Position numbers and translations under genes: made by a program
Source of the DNA: Symsagittifera roscoffensis
Taxonomy: Eukaryota > Xenacoelomorpha > Acoela > Convolutidae
NCBI RefSeq assembly: GCF_963678635.1
Contig: NC_087065.1
Span: 56,200,397-56,264,396 of the forward strand
Length of the DNA: 64,000 nt
Direction: 5' to 3'
Part shown: in pieces, positions 1-10,024 of the stretch
Layout of the letters: every line of letters starts with the position of its first letter
How positions within the stretch are numbered: the first letter of the stretch is position 1
Notes under the pieces: model-generated
What the model was told of the DNA's origin: nothing
The model's input: only the letters and a program-made list of their open reading frames with translations
Databases searched by the model: none

Positions 1-3000
1 TAGTGCCGGCAAGTTTTTTGACCCATGGTGAACTAATCCACCATCAAAATGCAGACTCATCTTATTATTTAAGTATAAACATTATATTCAACCTACATGT
101 AAAGTTGTGAGCACTGCCTTCAATTTCTCCACCACATTTTGTTCCAAAGTTGCCAGCATGTCAGAAAGAGTGATGCTGCCTCCGGCTGACGATCCAGAGG
201 GTCCCACTCTTCCGCCCGCAGACTGAACTGATGCCACGATGTGTTTGGGCGAATGAGACTGCTGTTGCTGCACTATCTGCTGGCGAAGAGTCAGAACTCC
301 GTCTGCGAACAAAACTGAGGTCAAAAGAAATGGTTTCAGGCTAGAATTTTGAAGGATTTCATGCAATACAACTGATTTTGTTCATCAGAACTTAGATTTT
401 CTTCTAATTAAAGAATTTAGCGGCTTTAATTTAGCGTCCCATTGGAGTTCAAGATAACATTTCAGCGTCACCAGCAGCTTTGATGTCCATTTAAAAAGGC
501 AACTTAAGTTAATATAACCGTTCACTCCAATTTCAAAGCCGGAGTGTTTCTTCGAAAAGTCACATTTACGTGCAAAACTTCTTTTTACACTAGAATAATT
601 CCGAGAGTGCCTAAAAAGGAACTTGAGTTTTCAAACCGAGGAAGTACTGCTGAAGTATCTGGTAGTATCTATTGCACATGGCTTTGCCCGCGTGACATAT
701 GAGCGCCAGACTGCGTTTTCCCACTTCCAGGGTCGAGATCAGTTTGTCCAGGGGCACAATTCGCCTGTAGAACCTATCCAAGGCCCGAACCAGGAACACA
801 GTGCTGCCCAGCTCTACCTAAATGACAAATTAAAACTTTAGACGTTCAAACTGGAAGTCTTCGTACACAGGCGGTGAAGATGAGGGAGACGTTCGCTACA
901 AAGTTTTTCTCATTCACAGTGAAGTTGGCTTCGTACATCATGCTAAGCAACTTATTAAATGCAAAATGTGCTTTACTATAATTGATTTACTAGGGATGAG
1001 TACCAGTCATTTGTAATGCAGAAAACGGTTCGAAATTTTTCGAAACTACAACTGCCATTCACATCAAATTTCATTTTGCTTCAATGACTAAAAAGGGTTT
1101 AAATTCTGTTTCAAGGGAAGAATATTCATTTGATCAGGTACGGACGTCACGATTTTAACATCCTGTTCCTGGTCATTGACCTTGAGGATAAATAACTTTT
1201 TTGATAATTATGCCATAAATTCAATAATCTCAACTGGGTCTGGACACGAAATGAAACTTCGAACATTATTCAAGACCAAACAGACAAACACTAGATGCAA
1301 TTGAACAACTGCTCTCTATGGTGTTTTATTTCGATGCAAGAACATTTCAACAAACTAGGGTGTAACACAACCATCAAACTTACGTCTTCTTTTCCACATA
1401 ATTCCGACAACTGAAATTTGGAGAAGACATATAAAACATAGGTTCAAAACAGGTACGTTATAACCAGCATAACACAAAAAATGCTGCGCTGATTATCGAA
1501 CACTGGAGATCATTTGAAAGTCGAAATTTGAATGTTAATAAATAAAAATAAGTAACCTATTGAACAACTTATAAGAATTCGTTAATGACAGCCAGTTTAT
1601 TCTTTTACTAAATTGACATAAAGGGCAAATAATCCATCACCACAACCAAAACTAAAGAGAAGTCATGAAAACTCAGAAAATCTTTCTTTATTAAAAATCT
1701 ACGATTTACAGTTTCTATGATTTCTATGAATTACCACTGATAGTGAACGTCAAAACTTCTATGATTTACCAGTCAACGTCAACGTCATTACATCAAATTT
1801 CGACTTACTTCAAATTCAATTCTCTGGCGAATCAAGTCGATATATCTCTCCAAATTGGACTGAGCGAACTCATTCAGCTGATTAGTCATCTCGGTCAAAA
1901 CATCCCCAGATGATCTGAATAACATTAACTTAATTACCTAGCTACTAAGATTTTTTTACTATTATATTAAATTTTCCTTGCGATTTGCTCAAGCATGTGA
2001 TAAATACCATTTCTTGAATCTTTTCTGAACAAAAAAATCCGCAATTTGAAAACTTTTTTAAAAATTTTTAAATCATGCGCGACGCAATTAACAAGAGCAT
2101 TAGCTGATTTAAAATTATTAAAAGTGCAGCTCAAATGATTTCACTTAGATCGTTGATCTATTGTTTCATTTTCTTGAGAAGGAAGGTTTGACAGGCTTAC
2201 GTCTTCATGAACAAGTTCTGGTAGGTTGAGATGACCAGCGATATATTGGTGACGAATCCATTGCAACCTATGTCGACATACTCCAAAACATCAATGTACA
2301 GTCCTGACATATCCTCCTTGAACTCATTCCCACCTCCTCCTTTCTTTCCCTCCTTCTCTGATTCCTCACCGCCCGGAAGTTTCGACTCGTCTTTTTGAGC
2401 TTTCGTTTTTTCACTGTCCGTTGTTTGCTCTTGACTTGGAGATGTATTCTGGGGGATTATTCTCTTCACTTGACCTGTGAGTTGAGCTAGATCACCATCC
2501 AGCTTTTCTTGCGCACTGAAACATTACTTGAGACACTATCTCAAATAACGGAATTTATTGTCAGCCGACTACAACTTTTTCCAAAATGAAACCTTGACTC
2601 TGAAGCCTCTATATTGACAAATGAAAACGTACAGCATTGAATTAACTTCGACAATTAATTTTCCTTCAGGAAATTTTTAATTAACTTGCAATGTTCGAGT
2701 TTTTTTAATGGTCGTTGAGAAACTTCACCAGGGGCACAACAACGGTTCTGTGAAGAGCTGAAAAGTATGTTAGTCTTTTCCATAGTGGATAAATCATCTT
2801 CAAAAAAGCCCATTTTCATACACAGAGGCAAAGCGGAGCTTCACACCACTCGCGATACAACACAAAAAAAACATATGACCAAAACAAATAAAAAAAGTTG
2901 GAAAAAACCTTGTCTACGAAAATTTAAATGTTTATATGTCTCGATAGAAATTCATTTTTGTCAAACATGCCAGAACATAAAATTAGCAACGAAGCAAAAT

Positions 3001-4759
3001 TTATGAAGAGGAAACAAAGCCGACAATCTTTGAGCAGACACCAACTGAACCAAAAAAATATGAAAAAAAAAATTATTTCAAGTCCACCATGAAAATAGAA
3101 AGAAAAACACTTGCACTTGAAACTGCAATGTAAATTGCTAGCAGCACAAGTATAATCCGTTATCTGCCAACTTAGCCGGCAAAATTAGAACAGACAAACA
3201 GAAGTCCGACTATTCAACTTTTCTCGAATTTTTTGTCAATTTCATTGATGCTGAAAAAAAACATAGTCCGGGCAGGATTGGAACCCCGGCCAGAATTCGA
3301 AAATAAGAGAAGAAGAGACTCAATCCCAGGACTCGAAGAGATGTGAAAAAAAGAATGCGTAAGAAAAGTCTAGTTCCCGATTACAAGACACATGCTCTCG
3401 CAAGTGTAAATATCAGAGAAATAAAAAACCCTTTGAGCTATTGAGATTTAACTGCTACCAAAATTTCGTCTTAACATAGTTTATACTACTCACTGTAGCA
3501 AATACTGAGCGCATAGTTTAGACGGAGATTGTCCTAGTTCCAATAGCAACTCCACAGCCTGTGACAGTTGTCTGGGTGACACACTTCTTTCGCCCAGTTG
3601 TGCTTCTAGTTTACTCACTAGACCAACTATGATTTCATCACATTCTTCTCTGATTGCTCGAAACGACGAGATGTGCTCGTACTTTTCAAGGATCTTCGAA
3701 GACTTCGTGTAGTATCTGCAAAAATAGAATATTTGAAAATTTCAACCTTCGTTTTTACAATATTTTTCAATAGTTCAAAAAGTCCAACTTTCAAGCAATT
3801 TTAAATTTTTCAGTCGAAATCAATTCTGATAGTGGGTAGGGTTCCCGAGACTAACCTTACCTTTTTTCTATAGGTTGCTGATTTTTTGAGTTCTACCTGA
3901 AATTCCCCTCCTCCTATACCATACTTTCACTCTAAACTCTAACCTAACTGCTTGATTGTAAGCTCTAACGTCAATACAGTTTGATATCCTCGACGGCAAT
4001 TCGAACAGCAACTTCAGCTTCTTCAACATCCGGTGCACCCCACTCAATTTCTGGATCTGGTCTCTTCCAGTGTGGAGAGACTGGTCTATGCTCTGGGAGT
4101 GCCTCCCGATTGCACCCATACTCTCTCGCAACTCAGACATTTCCTCTTCCATCTTATGGAAATCGGTCTTCATTTTCTTGATAGTATCCGTAGCCGAGAT
4201 GAACTTGTTGTAGTTTTCGTACACTAGTGTTTGCATGTCATTATCTAGCAGCCGGATTTCTGAAAAACAGCATTTTTTCAAAGCACAAAGCTCAAAAACT
4301 CAGCTCACATGTTTTCGAGTACGAATATCGGTTTTCTTGTTAATCAGCATCATAATTTTCAAACAACTGTAAGCGCAGTGCAAAACAGAGGCAAAAACTG
4401 AAATGAATAATGAATCATCTTAGTATTTCAATCCTTTACCCAACAAACCAGTCAGTATTAACTCAAAACTCACGTCTGACCATCTCGTGTTCAGTGTCCA
4501 TTAGCTCAGTCAGACTCTTTTCTTTCTTGATCTTATTCAAATACAGATCTGGACTGAACGCAGAAGAGTCCAAATCGCATGGGTCTAGAGATTCCGAGGC
4601 CTTTACGGCTACAGCGTCGCTTCTAACTTCTGATCCACTTGCGTTCTCCGGTGAGTCAGTAGGCGAAGTTGCCGCAAGCCCATAGTACGACGCCAGCATT
4701 CCGCGATGACGACGGCCATCAGATCCCGTCGCGGATCCACCAGCAGGTGATGAAGCCAT
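1..4759 (-). CDS. VPS51: VPS51 homologue, GARP/EARP tethering subunit (3' end off window)
   Basis: VPS51 is a subunit shared by the GARP and EARP complexes, which tether endosome-derived vesicles at the trans-Golgi and recycling endosomes. Exons I could phase, in coding order: 4759-4474, 4259-3944, 3715-3494, 2515-2201, 1914-1809, 817-637 and 302-97. A further acceptor lies near 33. Every junction has GT/AG ends and the cumulative phase stays open over 544 codons. The N-terminus has the family pattern of a short variable tail, a GMLASYYGL segment, then DMQTLVYENYNKFISATD (exon 2), near-identical to the vertebrate protein as I recall it. Exon 6 carries FLVRALDRFYRRI and exon 7 the TLRQQI...LKAVLTTLH stretch, both in the expected order. 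The start is the first ATG in the frame. Introns run from 64 to 991 bp. About 240 C-terminal residues should lie outside the window. The exon 6 donor (GTTTGA) is weak and was chosen by phase and alignment. Confidence 0.93.
2516..3493 (-). other. VPS51 intron 3 with SINE-like debris
   Basis: This is a 978-bp intron. It holds a fragment of the dispersed cacagaggcaaagcggagc repeat (about 2821), a copy of the cttagccggcaaaa piece (about 3170) and, on the minus strand near 3268-3300, a degenerate tRNA-like T-arm (ggggttccaatcctgcccgg). No coding potential was seen. Confidence 0.5.
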
Positions 4760-4997
4760 ATATTTTTTATTACAAACCAATCTGACAATTTACTACTAAA
4801 TTACCATTTCGATCTGGAAGGCAGCTAAATGATAATGGACTGGCCTATACTATGTACAAGCAAATTGATTTTCATTGAGTTCCAGTAAAATTTGTTTCAT
4901 TTAGATTTTAAAATTTTCGATTTAATTCGTTCTACACTTTTCTGAATTTAAACATTTATGATTATGTATTACTTAGAGCACCGTATTTTTGAGTTCT
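4760..4997. promoter_or_regulatory. FITM-1 to VPS51 intergenic gap
   Basis: Only 238 bp separate the stop of FITM-1 from the VPS51 start codon, both on the minus strand. I see no canonical AATAAA on the minus strand. A pyrimidine-rich acceptor-like stretch (agctgccttccag) lies about 50 bp before the VPS51 ATG. The gap must contain the 3' end of one transcript and the 5' end of the next, or an internal processing site if the two are co-transcribed. Co-transcription is inference only. Confidence 0.35.
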
Positions 4998-5642
4998 TCA
5001 AGCAGTTTTAACCCATTGCCCCAACAATTCTCTTGCCATGACCACACATCGCTTCAACAAAAAGAAAGAACTAATCGAGAAAAACAAAGCCAAAACCTTT
5101 TCATTCATCGTATGGAAGTAAAGCGCCGTTACAGTCAACATAAATACGCAGAACAAACAATAAAACCCGGCAAATAAGCGGCGCAATAATTTACACAAGC
5201 TTGTCGGCAAAATAACAGGGTATAGCAACAAAATTGCAAAACTAAGCAGGAATGTGTGCCCCGATATGTCAAAGCCTTCAACCCAGTAGCCTCCGTCTAA
5301 CATGCATGAAGACTCTTCTCCGATATGATCCAAACTTTCTGATGGAAGATCGTAAGCAGCTAAGCATTTCTCTGTAGCTCTTTTAATTAAGACGAAAAAG
5401 CGCGTTAAACAAAACCAGTTAGTTGTATAAACAGCTACCAAAATTACAGATTGAAAAATCTTGTCAAAGTTCAGTAAAAAATAACAGATCATAGTCAGAA
5501 GCCATCCCAGAGAACGCACAACATCATTTCCAGCCATAACAGTGGACGGCAATGTTTCAGCAGCTAAGCAATTTTGTCCAAAATACGATAGCAAAACGAC
5601 AAGTAACGAAACAGCAATCGCAGCTCCAACATCTTGGCACAT
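4998..5642 (-). CDS. FITM-family ER lipid phosphatase, copy 1
   Basis: This is a 214-residue intronless protein of the fat storage-inducing transmembrane (FITM/FIT) family. These ER membrane proteins cleave acyl-CoA and are needed for normal lipid-droplet budding. The family signature GFDISGHTFLLSFAILLL is present with the first catalytic histidine at residue 129. The second histidine is at residue 177 in LTVTALYFHTMNEKV. These are the expected equivalents of the two histidines of the FITM2 active site. About six hydrophobic segments can be seen (near 5-24, 45-60, 62-86, 128-147, 153-176 and 184-198). Length is slightly under the vertebrate FITM2 size. The ATG at 5642 is the first in frame. 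Its upstream DNA runs within 60 bp into the inverted-repeat block at 5700-6927, so the promoter is unusual. VPS51 follows on the same strand. Confidence 0.9.
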   Translation of the reverse strand: MCQDVGAAIAVSLLVVLLSYFGQNCLAAETLPSTVMAGNDVVRSLGWLLTMICYFLLNFDKIFQSVILVAVYTTNWFCLTRFFVLIKRATEKCLAAYDLPSESLDHIGEESSCMLDGGYWVEGFDISGHTFLLSFAILLLYPVILPTSLCKLLRRLFAGFYCLFCVFMLTVTALYFHTMNEKVLALFFSISSFFLLKRCVVMARELLGQWVKTA

Positions 5643-5699
5643 TATGTCTGAAATCAGATTTCTAAAAACACCTGCTAGTCAAAAATGCTACAAAACTTT

Positions 5700-6927
5700 G
5701 CTTCTTTAACTATTTCTAAACGTTTAACAAATATAAATTTTTTCCAATGATCCGAATTAATTTTTCGGCATAGCGATTAATTGCAGCAGGAGAAAAACTG
5801 TCTGAAATAGAAGAAGCGACTTTTAGTCGCAACACTCTTTGGCTTTCCATTTTCCTAGCCACTACCAAGAAAAAAAGATTTTGTACTCCAGGCAACGATT
5901 TTACCAGGTTGGGATTGAGGACCACGTGGGTTTGAAATTGGGTAGTTACCCAATTTCAACACAGAGGCAAGTAGAATTTTTTTATCTGTTAGAAAATCTG
6001 AAAATTAGAATTAACTTTCGAAACTTCGTGACCTTTACACTTCTGCTGGCCGATAAAGGCGTTTGCCTTATCTTTAACTTTGCTTCTTTAACTATTTCTA
6101 AACTTTTAACAAATATAAATTTTTTCCAATGATCCGAATTAATTTTTCGGCATAGCGATTAATTGCAGCAGGAGAAAAACTGTCTGAAATAGAAGAAGCG
6201 ACTTTTAGTCGCAACACTCTTTGGCAAAGCCAGAGCCAAAGAGTGTTGCGACTAAAAGTCGCTTCTTCTATTTCAGACAGTTTTTCTCCTGCTGCAATTA
6301 ATCGCTATGCCTGAAAAAAAAAACGAAAATAAAATCATTAGAGTTCTTATATTAATATTAATATAAGAACTCTAATGATTTTATTTTCTTTTTTTTTTCA
6401 GGAAAATTTGTTCACGCTCGTTTAATTTTTCGAGATCTGATTTTTTTTTACAAATTTAGTTTTTTTTTTCAGTTAAAGATAAGGCAAACGCCTTTATCGG
6501 CCAGCAGAAGTGTAAAGGTCACGAAGTTTCGAAAGTTAATTCTAATTTTCAGATTTTCTAACAGATAAAAAACTCAACTTTTCATCCAGTTTTTTTTTCA
6601 AAATTAGTTAATTTCATCAAACTAGTATCAATCATAATTTGTTCTTGAAAAGAGCTTCAGGGCCATACATTGTTACTTTTACAAGTCAGGTTTTTTAATG
6701 TTTTCTTATGTTCATTGATCCTTTTCCATCTGTCTGTTGGCTATGTTTTGACGTTTGGTATGCTTGCTAACTATCCAATTTCAAACCCACGTGGTCCTCA
6801 ATCCCAACCTGGTAAAATCGTTGCCTGGAGCACAAAATCTTTTCTTGGTAGTGGCTAGGAAAATGGAAAGCCAAAGAGTGTTGCGACTAAAAGTCGCTTC
6901 TTCTATTTCAGACAGTTTTTCGCCCGA
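5700..6927. repeat. 1.2-kb imperfect palindrome (foldback-like)
   Basis: Segment order reads A-B-C-D-A / A'-x-D'-y-B'-A'. Segment A (5700-5844) recurs directly at 6080-6225 and inverted at 6235-6311 and 6868-6927. Segment B (5845-5946) is inverted at about 6766-6867. Segment D (5976-6079) is inverted at about 6474-6570. The centre lies at 6226-6234. The innermost 77-bp arms (6149-6225 and 6235-6311) look identical, separated by 9 bp. Open frames here (for example 5716-5925 minus and 6755-6952 plus) are the same sequence read from both arms. No transposase and no flanking duplication were identified. Confidence 0.85.
6310..6402. repeat. AT-rich palindrome inside the large inverted repeat
   Basis: Positions 6325-6388 form a 64-bp perfect palindrome with no spacer (axis between 6356 and 6357). 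It is extended by A-run and T-run arms to cctgaaaa...ttttcagg at about 6310 and 6402. It sits in the right half of the larger palindrome and has no partner in the left half. Confidence 0.9.
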
Positions 6928-6933
6928 CAGTTT

Positions 6934-6980
6934 TTCAGACTCTAATATATGATAAGTCTTATCATATATTAGAGTCTGAA
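6934..6980. repeat. 47-bp near-perfect palindrome
   Basis: Two 23-bp arms beginning ttcagactctaatatatg are separated by one base (6957). It lies directly after the outer arm of the large inverted repeat and shares the TCTAAT/ATTAGA ends with the palindrome at 6325-6388. Confidence 0.9.
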
Positions 6981-7573
6981 CCACGGATCTATGTAAGGGA
7001 ATCGAAAAATATGCAATGGTATCGAATAGCCGAAAAATTCGAAATTTTACAACACAGAGCCAAAGAGGAGCTTCGCAACACTCCCAATTCCACAAAAACA
7101 GCATTGCAAGCTGGCAGACAGAAAAAGAAAGGAAGCGACTAAGTCCAACGTATACGGAAACATTTTCAAAGGAATCACAACTAAAAAAACTTCAAAATGT
7201 TGTCTGGAATGATGTTCTTTTTTCCAAAAACACATCAAAAACATTCGACGGCGTTTATTGAAAATTCAAATTAACGTACTGTGAAATCCGGTGGAACACA
7301 TACAAATTATTGATCCCTCGAACCACCCAATATTAAGTTTGTAAGCCGATAAAATACAAGACGACATCATTTAGGCCGAAACAATTTTTAAGTAAAAAAA
7401 AGATAAAATCCGAAGTCAAGATTAGTAGAATTACAAATTGCAGGACTACAAAAAAGCAACTAAAAAAAACAGCCGAGAAAAAATCTACGATGCGGCAACT
7501 AAGCCGACAAAACAAGCAAACAAAAATCAGACAGTTTTTTTTGAAACGGAAAATATCCCGTTAAAAAAACGGC

Positions 7574-7650
7574 CCTGGTCATATTTGAACCCAAGACCTT
7601 AGCCGTCCCAGTCGTAATCGTTACCTCCAGACTATGTGTCGGAGACGCTT
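7574..7650 (-). repeat. tRNA-derived SINE head, copy 1
   Basis: Read on the minus strand there is a box-A-like tagtctggagg and a box-B-like ggttcaaat spaced as in a tRNA gene. A closing complement to the 5' arm is poor, so this is a SINE head or tRNA relic rather than a working tRNA. Confidence 0.45.
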
Positions 7651-8257
7651 AGAAAAAAAAACATTTTTTTTTGAACCAAGATACCAAGTGAATCAAGTGA
7701 TTCTGTTAACACACATATAGCATTGCAAGCAAGCAGACAGAAAATCAAACAAAAGTTACTAAGTCGAAAAAGATTTAGAACATTTCGAAAAAAACCATAA
7801 CAACAAAACTTTCAGAAACTTGTCTGAAATGATATTCATTATGACAAAAAGACGATAACTGGCAGACAGACACAAAAATTGACGGGCAACTAAAAGTTGA
7901 TTAGACTCCCGTTGAGCAAAATTATTTTCAATTGAAAAACTTTTGAAAGTTCTGAAATCCAAATTTTTACGCCCCCCTCTCTGGCAACACACAAAAGCTT
8001 TATCTAGTTTTCCTTTGAAGGGACGCTCAACTAGTTCACTTACTCGATAAAACATAAGCAAAAACACTTGAAGGCAATCAAACCAGCAAAAAAACGGAAA
8101 AACTACAAACTTAGTAAGTTATTAAATTACAGTTACAAATCAAAACTATTTCAGTTATAGTAAAAATTTCTTATAGCCTAGTAAAATCCGTAGCAAATAT
8201 AAACAGATACACAACAGGTCGACAATTTTTCGAAAAAAAATTCCTTTTTGAAAAGAA

Positions 8258-8340
8258 GTTCTGGCCAGATTCGAACACGCGACCTTTACCACCTCAGGCG
8301 TAGTACTTTTCATAAAAACCATGTGTGTCTGGAAACATAA
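8258..8340 (-). repeat. tRNA-derived SINE head, copy 2
   Basis: The minus strand carries a good box B, gtgttcgaatctggcc, with a degenerate 5' half (acatggtttttatgaaaag). The 3' tail resembles that of the copy at 7574 (tggccaga against atgaccagg). It is not a folded, functional tRNA. Confidence 0.45.
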
Positions 8341-8870
8341 AAAAAAGTTTGATTTTGATGTGAGCCAAGCTTTCATTTGTTTTTCTATTATATCATGTAA
8401 ACAAGAAAATTCTGTGAGGCGACAACTAAGCCGACAAAAAAATCAGACTAACGAATTTTGAAACCAAATATTTTGTCTTCAAAAACTTAAGACATTACTT
8501 CTTAAAAGAACTGCCAGTCGTAACAATAGACCGGTAGTTTAACTTAAAATCGCACGTATGCACGTGAATGAAGTCAAGTGATTCATTTGATTTTGTTAAA
8601 CAAGTTTATCACCCGAAAAAAAGTATATTCCAGTTTGATAACGCTTGCTTATTGCAAGCGTCAGAAAGAACAGGGCCAATTTTCAAATCAAAGCTAAAAA
8701 TAATCTCTGAGAGAAGCGCTATAACCCGATTAACGATAACATTCAGCCAAACAACTTCGTTTTTACACAGAGGCGAAGCTGTGTTTCGCAAACACCAGCG
8801 AGAACACAAGCAAAGGCAGCTGTAAAAATGCAAAAAAAAACCTAGTAAAAAGCCTTGAATCAGTAAAAAC

Positions 8871-8944
8871 TCGGCTGCCTCTAGAATTTGATCTAAGACC
8901 AGAAGATTATGAGTTTCACGCACTTTCCGCTCAGCTACGGACGC
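8871..8944 (-). repeat. tRNA-Met-like relic / SINE head
   Basis: Minus-strand reading gives a tRNA-shaped stretch with a box-A-like tagctgagcgg, an anticodon-loop-like ctcataatc (anticodon CAT) and a degraded box B, gatcaaattc. It resembles an elongator tRNA-Met. The acceptor arms do not pair well, so I call it a relic. Confidence 0.5.
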
Positions 8945-9124
8945 TTAAAAATTCACTAGCCAAAAATAAAGCAGAGAACAGATGCTATGAAATTTCCAAT
9001 GCTACAGATTGTGATTTTACGATGAGCGCCACGAAAAAATAAAACACTTTAATTTGCGAGTTAGGTTAGAAAAACAAGAAGGTTCGTACTAACACTCGCA
9101 AGCTTGCTAATGTAAATAACTTAC

Positions 9125-9261
9125 AAACCACTTCTTAAAAAGATGCACACAAACCCCGTATTAAATGCAATCAATGACGCGCCCAACACCAAAGTTCTCC
9201 CGTTGCGTCCGTTTAACATTTCCTCGACTGGGGAACTGCTCTCTCGTTCAACACGGTGCAT
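9125..9261 (-). CDS. Orphan first exon with one membrane segment
   Basis: The first ATG at 9261 opens a frame of 45 full codons that ends at a strong donor (GTAAGT at 9124-9119). If the donor is not used, it ends one codon later at a stop. The predicted peptide has a polar N-terminus and one hydrophobic segment, TLVLGASLIAFNTGFVCIFL. The base composition is clearly less AT-rich than the flanks, which suggests coding DNA. Later exons were not found before 7000, so the gene may be broken by repeats or may be only a small protein. A distant similarity to YoaK-like (DUF1275) membrane proteins crossed my mind but is not supported. Confidence 0.35.
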
Positions 9262-9954
9262 GTTAGCACAGCTCAGACCGGCTACTTTCCCTTTTTAAAC
9301 ACCCATCTTAATAGAAAAGACCCCAATGTACCCCCAAACTGTCCCCACTATCCGTCTCCCCGTACTACTCTCTACCTTTTTAACTGCCCCTCAAACCTGA
9401 TTTAATTAAACCGAATAGATCTGGGGCTACAGCCGGATGAAGTAGCAATGCTCCTTAGACTCAAGCCAAGCTCGCATGGCACGCCCCTTGTGGGCAATTA
9501 ACAACAGCAATAAGCAAAAAAAAACAGAACTCTAAAATAGCGGTCTGTGTCGTCTCATGCTCAGGTGATACCAATACGCAGAATTATTATTCAATTTAAA
9601 TATACAAAAAAGCAAGTAGAATACGGGTAACTTTTTACAAGCGTAATCTCTGAACAAGGTTCTTGACGGGAAATATAGTCTAGTACCCGGTTGCAATGCT
9701 CTTGCTTATTGCAAGGTGATGATTAAATTAACCTGATCCTAAATGTAATTGGCAAGGTTTAGCAATAGGCAAAAAATATCCCACATTTAGCAATAGTCAA
9801 AAATTATCCTAAATGCCAGGCATGAAAAACCACAATTTAGTTTGATGGCTGCAAAAATGTGATATGTATCAACGTTTGTAGTTGCGGATACCAGTCCCGC
9901 AAAATCTCAATCTTTTTAAACATAAATCACTAAAACTTTAATATTATGTAGAGA
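9262..9954. other. Non-coding stretch upstream of orphan exon
   Basis: No gene was recognised. The first 150 bp are pyrimidine-rich on the plus strand, which could be promoter or 5' UTR of the minus-strand exon. A 24-bp imperfect direct repeat (tttagcaata.gcaaaaa.tatcc) occurs at about 9757 and 9786. Confidence 0.4.
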
Positions 9955-10024
9955 GAAGAAGAAGAAGAAATGTTAATTAAGTTATAAACACATATAACTT
10001 ATGAATACATGACACTTAACAAAA

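Larger units (their letters stand above)
6981..9120. repeat. Dispersed SINE-like repeat debris
   Basis: No convincing gene is present. The stretch is a patchwork of short pieces that recur elsewhere in the window. These are the acacagag-caaag-ggagcttcgca piece (7050, 8766; also 2821, 15897, 17194), the ctggcagacagaaaa piece (7114, 7856; also 17521, 62480) and the aactaagccgacaaaa piece (7495, 8420). Three tRNA-like cores on the minus strand are listed separately. The open frames here are lysine/phenylalanine-rich and repeat-derived. Confidence 0.6.

Noticed and set aside
4760-5642. Operon with trans-splicing for FITM-1 and VPS51
   Set aside because: The short gap allows it, but no spliced-leader gene or defined signal is seen. 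Kept only as a possibility in the findings.
5716-6952. A conserved small protein (RKMESQRVLRLKVASSIS) encoded near FITM-1
   Set aside because: The same DNA is read from both arms of an inverted repeat. The frames are copies of the repeat and not independent conservation.
7574-8944. Functional tRNA genes
   Set aside because: Box A/B-like sequences are present but acceptor and D arms do not pair well. They look like SINE heads or relics.
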